A stretch of DNA of 64,000 bases. It comes from Piper betle (taxonomy: Eukaryota > Streptophyta > Magnoliopsida > Piperales > Piperaceae). This document shows, one piece after another, positions 35,828-46,783 of the stretch (the stretch's first letter is position 1; every line of letters begins with the position of its first letter). The position numbers and the translations under genes were made by a program. The stretch is from assembly GCA_033002965.1 (NCBI GenBank), contig JAURVB010013159.1:1-64000 (forward strand), in the 5' to 3' direction. Under the pieces are notes generated by a model. It was not told where the DNA came from. It saw only the letters and a list, made by a program, of their open reading frames with translations, and ran no database searches.

Positions 35828-36182
35828 GCAGGACAAGAGCAAGAAACCATTGCATGCATCCGACAAGCTAAACCGGATGATATCGTTCCTGGGCAGCCTG
35901 GTTATGACACGAGTTTTGCGGCCATTGCCTTCTGGGATGATGAGATGTGCACCGTAAAAATGAGGACGCCAGCCAGTATTGGAGGCCGAGGGCGAAGTCG
36001 GGCATGAGTGCTTCACGTTGGGCATTGGCTAAGGGGACAAAATTACTTCGCCACGCCTTGGAAACGAGTGTGCATGACCCGTAGAGGCATGGTAGGGGCA
36101 ACTTGGATAGTATAACGACGATCACATCGTCGGGAAGGTGGGGAGGATCAGAACTACCTGCGACCACTATCTGATCCATCAT
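35828..36182 (-). pseudogene. F-box protein pseudogene, 5' part with F-box
   Basis: The start codon at 36180-36182 opens MMDQIVVAGSSDPPHLPDDV and then the F-box itself, HLPDDVIVVILSKLPLPCLY, ending LVSKAWR. The F-box binds SKP1-type adaptors of SCF ubiquitin ligases. After ALMPDFALGLQYW the frame is lost; the following F-box-associated part (IIRFSLSDACNGFLLLSC) is in another frame, implying a small indel near 35950-35980. The coding sequence then runs into the GCAGG target site and resumes at 27467 on the other side of the chromovirus without loss of bases. Confidence 0.8.
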
Positions 36183-36189
36183 TGCGTTA

Positions 36190-37200
36190 GGAGATCACCG
36201 GAGAACAATGAACCGAGCAGAGTTTCATTAAGGAGATTCAACTAATTAAAATGACAACGACAAAAAAAATTATAGTCATCTCCTAGTTTAATTAGAACTA
36301 TAGTCTATCTCTATCTTTAATATCCAAGTCTGTCTTAATTAGAATCTATCTTTTATATCTAAGTCTATCTTTAAAATAGGGAATCATTATAATAATAAGG
36401 GTCTATTAGTAAAATTAGAATTTTTCTGTAACATATGCCATGCATGGTACTGACATCTTGCCTAATTATAGTTTTTTGTTTAATTAAATTTAAGAAAAAG
36501 AGTAATCCTACTAGAATTTGATTCCAAATACTTTAAATGCTCATCAACTTCTTTTATTATCTGGGTGAAGCCCATTAACTTCTCATGCCTAGGCATCATT
36601 GCGCAATGCACATTTTAAGCTTATTAATTAAATGTATTAAGAATATATAAAATTAATTTCAAAATTATTATTATATTATTTTAAAATAAAAAATAATGAA
36701 TGTTTATTTAGTTTAAATAAAAAATATAGTTGCATAAAAATTTTAAAAGTAATTTTATAAGTATAAAATTTTAATAACTAAATAGGATTTATTTTTAAAA
36801 GATTTTATTCAAATAAAATTAAACTCAAAGTGTTTTTAATAATAAATAGTTACATGTAAATAAATATATAAAATCTTTAAAAATTTTAATTAAGTATATA
36901 GTATTAAGTAACAAATTTTAATTTCATAATGCAATCATAAATATATTAAAATTTATTAAAATTCATTATTTAAGTAGACTTATAGTCTACTGCTTAATTT
37001 CATAATATTAAATAATAATAGTTCTAAATTAAGTAATTATTAAAAGGTCTTATAATTATTGCGGGTTAGAATCAATCATGATGTAAGAAAAGGTTTAAAC
37101 ACTGTGAAAGTGAAAAAAATATTGGAAGCTTTAATATTAAGGGGGTTTAATTATGACTTTATACAATGGGCACTTTAAATTTCAAACTTTCAATGTTGCC
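36190..37200. other. AT-rich intergenic DNA
   Basis: The stretch is very AT-rich, with short imperfect repeats such as the GTCTATCTTTAAAATA-like phrases near 36300-36370. No coding or RNA gene is seen. Confidence 0.4.
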
Positions 37201-37204
37201 TATG

Positions 37205-38130
37205 CTTGTATATTATGGGTCCCAGCTTGATTCGAGCTGATTTCACCCGATTTGAGCCAATTCTAAACAGTGGCGGGGAAGCGGCAAGGGCAGCAACTGG
37301 CGACCCAGGGGTGATGGGGGGCAACGGTGGTGGAGGATGGGGCGGGGGAGGGCGAGCGGCTATGACAGAGATGGGGAAGGGGAGGGGGGGGGGGGTTGGG
37401 TTGGGGGGCAACAATGGTAGAGGATGGGGCGGGGGAAGGCGAGTGGCTAGGGCGGCGATAGGCAAGGGGGTGGGGGGGGGGTTTGATTGGCTAGGGCGGC
37501 GGCCGGGTGCACAGGGGATGGGAGGGGCCGGTGGGGAAAGGGGTGGGGGGGAGGGGAGATTGGCTAGGACGGCGGCCGGGTGCACAGGGGATGGGAGGGG
37601 CCGGTGGGGAAAGGGGTGGGGGGGAGGGGAGATTGGCTAGGGCGGCGGCCGGGTGCACAGGGGATGGGAGGGGCCGGTGGGGAAAGGGGTGGGGGGTGTG
37701 AGGGGGGGGGGGAGGGTGGATTGGGCATAGGGGGAGTGAATTGGGCTGGGGGTGGGGCTTGTGGGGGAGGCGGGGCGGCGCGGATGGGACCAAGGCGGTG
37801 GCAATCGGCGGAGGTGGATGGGTGCTCGTCGGGGAGAGAGAATAGGGGGTGACAAAATAGCAGATGACATTCTCGTAATTAAAAGTTGACTCGATTTCAA
37901 CTCAAGTTAAAAAATAATAATTAATTTCAAATAATTTTAAAAAAACCCAAAAAATATTATAAAATATGATACACATCGTAACATAAAAATGATATTAAAA
38001 TGACATATTTTATAACTAATAACCCATTGATTTTGACTAAATTAAAATTTTTATATATGATCGATTTAGACTGATTTGATCCAATTTAGTGACTCTCTCA
38101 GAAACTGATTCAGACCCCGATTCCGATTTT
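37205..38130 (-). repeat. Dispersed repeat family, copy C
   Basis: In reverse orientation this copy shows the order of copy A: the ATTCCGATT words at 38110-38130, the AT-rich half with AACTAATAACCCATTGATTT, the core CTCGTAATTAAAAGTTGACT at about 37872-37891, then the low-complexity half, which is G-rich on the plus strand and expanded into a minisatellite. Long frames across it are glycine- or proline-rich artefacts. Confidence 0.6.
37480..37725. repeat. 73-bp G-rich minisatellite
   Basis: GTGCACAGGGGATGGGAGGG occurs at 37507, 37580 and 37653, a period of 73 bases, with almost no mismatches between units. Each unit has many G runs of three to nine on the plus strand. Weaker related units precede it from about 37380. 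Confidence 0.85.
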
Positions 38131-41100
38131 GGTAAGACAAATAATCAAGAGAGGTTGGTGCCTTGAACCAGGTCCACCCATCAAATTCCTATCATTTGTT
38201 TGCAATTATATGAACCAAATAGGCTAAGATCTATATTAATTTACAGGTATGCGAGAGTAGGAAAAAATGTTAATAGAACTTATAACTTTGGTCAATAAAA
38301 ATTGCAATGCGACATTCCCTTGTGAAACTTTCGGAATCGTCAAGTCTTCAACGCATCTTGTACACGGTTATCTGGTTCGCAACGTATTTGGTGTATAGTT
38401 ATTGATCAGGTTCATCGTGCTCAACCAAAGTCCACTGTTTTAGTTGGTGAATTATTCAAAACTTGGACCAAATCCAAACTACTATTGGCATGGGGACCTG
38501 CTATACATAATCTAGCGGTCATGATTGCCTATAATACATTGACTTCCTTCTAGAAATTAAATATTGTTTTTGTCGATCGTAATACACAGTGTATGGACCA
38601 TAGCCAATTCTAATGCCAAATTATACAAGATATGGAGTTGAAGAATGCAAGCGTCGACAGTGGAGTTGACATTGATATAAAAAATGACAGGAGTCACTAT
38701 TTGAGTGCATCAGCAAACTAATTCTTTGCTAAATATTCCCCCCCCAAGTGGAGAATATATCGTTGACATTCTCCACGTAAAATATGCGCATGCATGACTA
38801 TGTGTTATGGAAAAACTGCATTTTAATAGTCTTGACTTATAACCCATATATATACCACGAACTTGAATTGAAGCATTGACTTATAACCCATATATATACC
38901 ACGGACTTGAATTGAAGTACTAATGCAAAAATATATATCCATTTAGGGGCGTGCTTGAGAAGTTGACTTTATCAAGTGGATCAGTTATCGACAAAGTTAT
39001 GTCATTGGCAACATTTTAATTTTTATAAAATTTCTTTCCTTTAAAGGAATAATCAGTTGACAACAGCTTTAAAAATTATATCTCCAAGAACTAGGAAGGT
39101 GAATGCCATTGCGTCTATGTTTATGAAGTGAAGAATCTAACTCCAACATACTCGGAGTTGTCTGCAATTATGCATTAATTAATGAGGGTTTCAATTACTT
39201 GTACACTAGATAAAATCCTGATCTGAAGTGAGTACTACGCAGTAACGAGCGTTTCAGTAACTTATATATATGATAGTTAAAATCCTGACGTGAAATAATG
39301 AAAACAAAATATTGACCTTATTGGAAGACTTGAAATTGATGTTTTTATGATTTTTTATGTGGTAAATTTGTTTTATGATTTTTTTAGTACTTTGACCTGG
39401 GATTAGCTAATTATTAAAGTCAATAACATAGTTAATTAATTAGTAGTAGCTTTTTTATGAGGTAAATGGTTTGACTTGGAAATTAGTCACGATTAATAAA
39501 ATTTTTTTAAAAAGATTAATTAATAACTCGCCCAAACACACGCCCATGCCCCTTGCAACTAATGACTATATTATGAACATAAAAGAATTAAATGATTGAA
39601 ACTCACTGTGCTAAATATTGACCATCCGCATGGTATTCAATCAATCACGATCAAATTATGCTCATTCGTTGGTAGTTCTCATGTATACTGGCCAAGAACC
39701 CGCGGCTGCATGAAAACCGAAATTGGTTTGTGCGACTTTTAATTTAATAATTTTTTTACTCAAAATACAAATGAATTGTGCTTGTTATATATATCTTATA
39801 TAGTCATAAATTTTTGTTAAATATACTTTCCTAAACTTTAAGCATAATTAATATGAATATCTTGAGAATTTTCATACATGTGGCGCATATCTATTTATAA
39901 AAGATTTTTTGGGCTTTTTGGTCACAATTAAATAAGGGTAACAAAATGTGTTTGTCTCAACTATTAAGCTGAACTCATGTGCTTTATTACTTACTAATTT
40001 CCAAGCTCAAATAAATACTTAGCTTAAAATTGATAGCTTGATGAACTAGCTCATGTTCATTCGGCTCGACTCTACTCAAGCTCAACTTGAAGTTCATTCT
40101 CAATGTACTTAAGCTTAATAATGTATTTGGATTGACTTATATTGTCTATCTAAAATAATATATCCATGCATATTGATCATATATATATATATATATATAT
40201 ATATACATTTTTAAAATAATTTTCTTTGTGGGATGAAAATCTTTTAAGATGAGAGGTGAAACTTGAACGTGGTGGAGCCATCATATGGCTTGGCTTGGTT
40301 GGGCTCTTAACTTATTAAATCAAATGTAAATCAGGCTTGAACATTTCAGATGAATTTTCAAGTTACTCGAGCTTGATTCAAAAAATATAATCTTTTTTCT
40401 CAAATCAAGTTTGGGCTGTTTAAGTAGTTTGAAATCAAATTGAAGAATGCAAACATAGCTATACTCGACTTGGCCAGCTCTTTCACAACTCTACAACTAA
40501 ATCTAGCAAATTAACATAAAATGTTTTGTTAATTAATCTTTTAGAAATTTTAATTGAGCAATTAATATGGACTTTGTTGATGAATCTAAATAAATCAAAG
40601 AACAAATGAGGAGCTTCAATAGGTTTTGAAACAGAAATGCTGATTAAAAATTACATTTTGAGGATTTGATTGTTATATATATTTTCAGAAAAATCTTTCA
40701 TGAGCCCCCTCAGATCAGATGCCCATGAAATTAAACTTCTTTGTTTGAAACAGTATCGTTAAATTTGACCACTTCTCAACTTCTCTACAACACGCCTTCA
40801 TCATTAGCCCATTGATCAGCAATTAGCAATCAGATTAGTATGCAAAGAATTAGTTAAAAGGAGTTTGAAATTTTGGATGTTGAGCAGCTTGGTGCGGATG
40901 TCCTTGTCTATGACCAATAAAATTTCAGAAATACTTGTTTGTCTCTTTGGTTATAGACAAATTTTTATTGCTGGTTGATGACATTTTCATGGAAGTTTCA
41001 TGCCTCAGATTGAGGACAATATGCGCAAATTGAAGTGTCGTACTAGGAAAGTAAAATCAGAATTGTCATGAGTCGTGACCCTGATCAAATGTCAATGATC

Positions 41101-43557
41101 ACAAGGAAAGTGATGGAAGTGAAAGTAGACCTCCACCCAGTCCAATACAGTCCACCACCGCATCTCATTTACTTGTTCACTTCTCTATTTACCCAGCTCT
41201 CAACTTGCAGATCTTAACTGGCCAAACATGAAGGCCTCATCTGATTCACAAGAAGATGCAATCTTTCGGCCTCTAGCATGTAAATAAAGAAACCCAACCG
41301 CCGATGGCCCAATCCATGGTTCAACCGCTTTGCAAGCAAATGTCAGTTTCGAACGTACTTCGTGAGCATGAATTTTGGTTCCTTTGAATATGACATATAC
41401 GATGCACCCGTTCATCCTTGATATTCTAATGATCTTAGTATAAATTTCCAAACGAAGAGCACTTAATTAACATAGTTTTCAGATCAGTACACTTACATAT
41501 GCCATTTTATGATTTGATAATAACTTAGACCGTTGCATGCTTATCATTTTATGTTTTTTCACTAATTTTTCATTTTGGTTGGTCGACCATATATTTACAC
41601 ATTAATTGAGTTGTAAGAGCTTAACGTGGACGACTCGTGTAAAAAACCCAGGTCGGCTTCGGCTTGAATCTTGATATATGTATTAAGAGTACTGCAAACC
41701 CATGGTTTGGGCAGTGGTAGTTTAGGAGAACAAAATCAAAGTGAGCTGAATTTTGACGTGTTCTAGTTCTAGATACAGATGTTGTGGACATCCTATTCTG
41801 GTGAGGTCCTAATCTTAGCACTCTTGAGCTTGCTGGGGAATGGATTGGCCCTTGACTTCATAATGTGAACTCTATACAAAGTAGAATCTGCCATAAAATC
41901 ATTAACAGTTGACATGATATATAGCTGGCCATATAAATATTGAGAACGAGTACACGACTACAAACCTCCCATTTTATAAGCTAAATCCGAGCTGGCAATA
42001 CAAAGAGCACTAGTTAATTTGATCTTTTCATGCATGCAATCTTGCTAGCTGCAAAGTGGTTTGAAGTTGATTTATAAGTTTACATTCTGTAGATTTGGAT
42101 ATGAATCATGTATGTCACTTCAAGTGTTCTCAACTCCAAGACCAACTTGGCCACTACTTTGGTATCCTTTCTTTATGAACCCCTACTCTCCTCTTGATAT
42201 TGTGTTCATCTCAACTTGGATTAGATATAAACCAAAAGGTATATATTGATACATTGGATATCCAAAGTTATATTTTCCGACCTTTTATTTTTGTTTGAGA
42301 AGATGAAAAATCCAACTTTACTTCCCAAGCTTTTGTCTTATCTTTCGATATATACGAGCCAAACCTTCTCAAAATATAAATAAATAAAATAAAAATTAAA
42401 TATCCTTCAAAGTAGCATCCATTTTTTTAGCCTTTAATGTGTTGAATGTCGGGATATTCATATGTATACATTTGATTACATCACGTGTACTTATTTGACT
42501 AATTGTACAGTACTAATTAGGGTAAAAAAATAAAAAATGAAAATATATTCTTGATAAAGGAAAAGAAAAAAATCATAAGTTCTAGAGTGTATTTGGTTAC
42601 ATACAAAGAAAAGAAATTCATCCGGTTACCATGTATTAGCTCATTGCCTCTTTTTCTTATATATTTTGAGCGAAAAGGATCGGCTAAAAGTTTTTTTAAG
42701 AGGGCCTATAGAAACCAGTTTTATTTATCATAAAATATTTATTTCAATCTAAACTCGAAAAGGAACGAAAGAATCTCCACTTTTATTTTTGTACATTTTT
42801 TGATAAATAAATCACTTAAATGATTATTTTGGTATCTAAACAGGCTTTATAATTTTAACGTTCCAAACGAAGTTTGTCATAGTTTCCCGTTTAAAATTTT
42901 TTTCATTAGATAAATTTTTCTCTATATATTAATATATTATACAATAACATTGCGCAGCTCCCTTGTGAATACAGGACTCCCAAGGTGCCCAGAGATGATA
43001 AAATTTGGTTGGGCCATGCACTGGTGAGGGAGTGGCCACTCCACCAACCTGGGGGCCAGGGAAGGAATGGGATATGGTATGCTTCGAAGATTAGACAGAA
43101 GCAGATCCCACTCATTGACAGATGAATCCCAAAGAAAGAAACAAACTCAGATGTCGGCATTAGCTTGTCCTTTCTCCCAGTCTGACGGAGCTTTCCCCCA
43201 CCGCCCTGCGCATGTCAATCTCTTCGCCTAGTTGTGTGAACGCTCCCTGCATCCCTCGTCGCGTCGGCAAACCATATTGAATAATTAATAATAACGACCC
43301 TTATAATATATATAATTTTCATCTACTTTTTGTTACCACAAAATTAAGCTTTAAGCAGTGTTCAAAGATAAACATAATCCAAAAATGTTTTTGTCACCCA
43401 AATTCTCCCTACAGTGGCAAATGGAAGCAAATATATACAAGGTTGAACAGACCAGTTTCCACAGCTTCTTCTCAAGCTCCAACAACTAGAAGAAACTTAG
43501 AAGAGAAGGTATACGGCGCTCGGCGTCCAAACCCACTCGCCGTAGAGTGATATCATC
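38131..43557. other. Long intergenic stretch, no gene recognised
   Basis: The stretch is AT-rich with scattered short frames, none carrying a motif I know. A ~45-base phrase (GACTTATAACCCATATATAT) is tandemly repeated near 38835 and 38879. A TA microsatellite lies at about 40179-40205. The frames at 41200-41451 and 42906-43160 (both minus) have near-normal composition but no recognisable family. The end should contain the promoter of the ERF gene. Confidence 0.35.
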
Positions 43558-45534
43558 ATGTGCTTTAAGGTGGTGAGCCCAGGACGCGAAGCAGGGGAGC
43601 AGGCCCGGTTCCCAGGCAGGCCCAAGGTCGAGGAGGAAGAAGGTCATGGTAGTGTTGGGATGTGGGGCGGGTCGACGCCGGGTTTGTATGGGCACAGCCC
43701 TGATTGGGAGATGTCGGTTATGGTGTCGGCGCTCACCCATGTAGTGTCTGGTGGGAGGTCGGACATGGCCGGCGACCTGTCGTCGTCTCCTGCGAAGAGA
43801 TGGAAGAAGGAGGAAGCTGGTGGCGAGCTCATGCAATCTGCATTGAGTTGTAGCAAAGAATTGGGAGAGTCCTCCTCGGGACCCGCAGGTAATTCGCATA
43901 TTAACATTTTATGATCATCTCCCTCTGTTTTGATTTCTTTGCATATGCTCTCTTGACGATTGGTTACTATCTCAAATTCCTTATTCGACATATAAGTAGG
44001 AAGCATGCTTACCACCGTCCATCTCTATCTCTAATATATATAACACGATCTCATCATCTTCTACACGGCGCGGGCTGCTATAATTCCCTGTTTTCCAAGT
44101 AATGCATGGTGCTAGCTACAAGATTATCTCTTTCTAACCATACGTGGATAGCAAAGAAATTAAGGATAAACACAAAGTTCAAACGAGCTGATCTTTGTAA
44201 AGATCGATTGACGGCGGTTCATTCGATCCTTCTAACCAGTGCCTAATAGTGCAGGGTGCATGTATTTCCTCTCGGAAACGACACTTGTTGGTAATGACAT
44301 GAATGACTTGAGTAGAAGCTACCAATATTTATCTCATGAACGTAAGGAAGACACTGACAGATCATGTAAGATGGCCAGACGTAAAATGTCGGCCGGTGAA
44401 ATGGAAGCTAGCTCCATTGTATATTACAACGCACTTCTGTCTAGTGTTCCCGACGTCCATCTTTCAAGCTCTGCAAGTACTGATATGACGAAATCGCATG
44501 GAGTTATCCACTTCTCAGTTCTCACTTCTAGCAAAATTTAGTTAATGAAAAAAAGGTGCTAATATTTAAGCATCTCTAATAGAAGTAATCAGGGCAGGAT
44601 ATTACGCCAATCTTCTTCGCGAAAATACTTAGAACTTCGTCCATTAATCTACTGTACTCTATACGCACGTTTTCTACATAGTATATACTGTCATATATAT
44701 ATATGTATATAGAGAGAGAGCTCTGTTTTGAAGCTTTATTATTTGATTATAGTGGTGGAGGAAGACACCCGTATCACTCCACGTAAGAGAATAACAACTA
44801 TTCCAGAGGCGACAACACAAGGAAAAACTACAAGCACAGCAAGCAAAAGAAGCAGCCAAGGAGGAAGACAAGAGAAAAGAAGAAACTACAGAGGAGTGAG
44901 GCAAAGGACATGGGGGAAATGGGCAGCCGAGATCAGAGACCCACAAAAGGCGGCTCGAGTATGGTTGGGCACCTTCGACACGGCCGAGGCGGCGGCGAGG
45001 GCATACGACGAAGCCGCACTTCGATTCAGAGGGAGCAGAGCCAAGCTCAACTTCCCCGAGAACGTCCCTGTTCGGCCATCGATCCGTGTTTCACATTCTA
45101 CCCGCTTGGCCCCTTCCTCACCATCCACACAGCTCCCCTACCCAACTGGCTGCCCACTACCTCCATGCTACAACCAGCTCCCAATGCAAGCCTCGTTGGC
45201 ACCTTCCCCTCCATTGGTACTCATGGCCAATATGCTCAGTACTCGCAGTTTCTTCAACGTGATTTTGATTTCCAGAGTCGACCCACAAGTCTGCTGGATC
45301 AAACGATGCTGTCCTATCATGTTGCTTCGTCTCCCTCCTCCTCTTCTTCTACTCTTTTATCTTCTTCTTCTTATTGTTCTTCCCCAGTACTCCCTCCTTA
45401 CCAATATCCTTCCATTGATGATCAGCAACGCCAACTTGTCTACCTCCGGCAATCACAGACAGGTTCTTCGTCCACTGCCGGCGAGCCAACCTTCCGACGT
45501 CCTACTTGGTTCCCTTCCACCACTAATTAAGTGA
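43558..45534 (+). CDS. AP2/ERF transcription factor, frame broken after the AP2 domain
   Basis: Exon 1 (43558-43888) starts [13 protein letters not shown] and has [17 protein letters not shown], the N-terminal motif of ABR1/ERF110-114-type (group X) factors. Donor CAG|GTAATT; exon 2 begins 44753 after TTATAG, with consistent phase. The AP2 domain, [20 protein letters not shown] then [20 protein letters not shown], binds GCC-box-like DNA in the nucleus. A proline usual in RQRPWGKW is threonine here. After LNFPENV the expected C-terminus ([31 protein letters not shown]) is in a second frame that ends at 45530, while the AP2 frame runs on to 45534 with unusual hydrophobic sequence. A one-base shift between about 45070 and 45230 is implied. 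It may be a young pseudogene, an assembly indel or a changed C-terminus. Confidence 0.8.
43889..44752 (+). other. Intron of the ERF gene
   Basis: The 864-base intron has GT-AG ends. A 100-residue frame at 44239-44541 lies inside but shows no known motif, and I do not call it a gene. A TA/GA-rich stretch lies at 44695-44720. Confidence 0.6.
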
Positions 45535-45539
45535 TACAC

Positions 45540-46783
45540 AGTCGTCTAATTAATATCGGTTCTTGCTATAAAGTTTCGGAAGCATGCCAATAATATTGTT
45601 GGTTCATTGCAGCATCAAACACATTAGTATTGGTTAAGATTGATTTGATTTATACAAATACAGATTCAGTACCAAAAGAAAAGCTGGAAGTAATTAAACG
45701 TGATGGCTTTGCATACGTACCTATTTTTGCATTGTTTCGCTATATTTTCACATTGCTATCAGTTATCATGCATGCATTCATTTTAATTTTAATTCGATTA
45801 TATCATGCTTGTTCTGCTTTCCCGTAAACATATGAAACTGTGAATGCTTTTACAATAAAGACAAGATGAGGGAGAAAGTGAAAACAAGGAATAGTAATTC
45901 TTCAGTCCTAGATGTTCTAAATTTTCATTCATATCTGTGTGGGCCGTCGCATCCCATGCAAGTGGTTATGTTGTTAACTTATCCAATGAAGACATTGACC
46001 CGAATAATAGAATAATCTAATCTTTCATTTTTTTCTTATCTTTAATTCTTATGACCACATTGACCAGACTTGGTGCTCCAAATCACACTTATTCCCTCAT
46101 TAACAACTCATGATTTCATTATTTATTGGATTTGGACCTCCCACTCATCAATGATGACACATTTGAGATCTCGGTAAATGATTTAAGAGCCAAGCCATTT
46201 TAATTATGTCACTTTTAAAAAACATAAAATTATAAAATATCACATTAAAACACACGTATTGCTTGTTCTAATTAATTAAATGAAAATGCTAAATAATCTT
46301 ATTTTTTCAATAGTTTATGCACCCACTCAACTACAAATCTAATTGAATTAAATAATTAAAAGAAATTGGCCTCGAACGATGAACGTCCTTTAATATTTAA
46401 AATATTTTAAGATCCTGTTGGAGCCTGTTTTTAAAGGAAACAAATTAAGCCCTTTTCAAATTATAATAAAGGGGTTAGAAAATTAAATTTAAAATAATCT
46501 CATTCTTAGAACACTTTTTGTCTTAAATAAATCCAAAAATATTAATGGTAGCATTATTTTTTATTAAAAAAATGCAACATCCAACCACAATGCCCGAAAC
46601 CGAGACAATAAATGCCCGTAAGCACAAGAGGGGTAGTATCGTCATTCTAAAATTATCGACTGCCCGCGCGGTCTTGGCAATCTTCGCCGCCTTCGAACAG
46701 AACGGCCCAAAACCAAACGGCCGTTAAAGTTGGCGGCGGCGACGACGTACCGTGACGGAACAAGGTTTCGTACACCGCCGGCG
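45540..46783. other. Intergenic between the ERF and COV-like genes
   Basis: AT-rich DNA containing the ERF 3' UTR and the upstream region of the COV-like gene. I see no other gene. Confidence 0.4.

Noticed and set aside
37190..37900. Glycine- or proline-rich frames up to 144 codons
   Set aside because: Produced by the 73-bp G-rich minisatellite, repeated in several frames and both strands.
44239..44541. 100-codon frame inside the ERF intron
   Set aside because: No known motif, lies within a well-supported GT-AG intron and has no splice-consistent partner.
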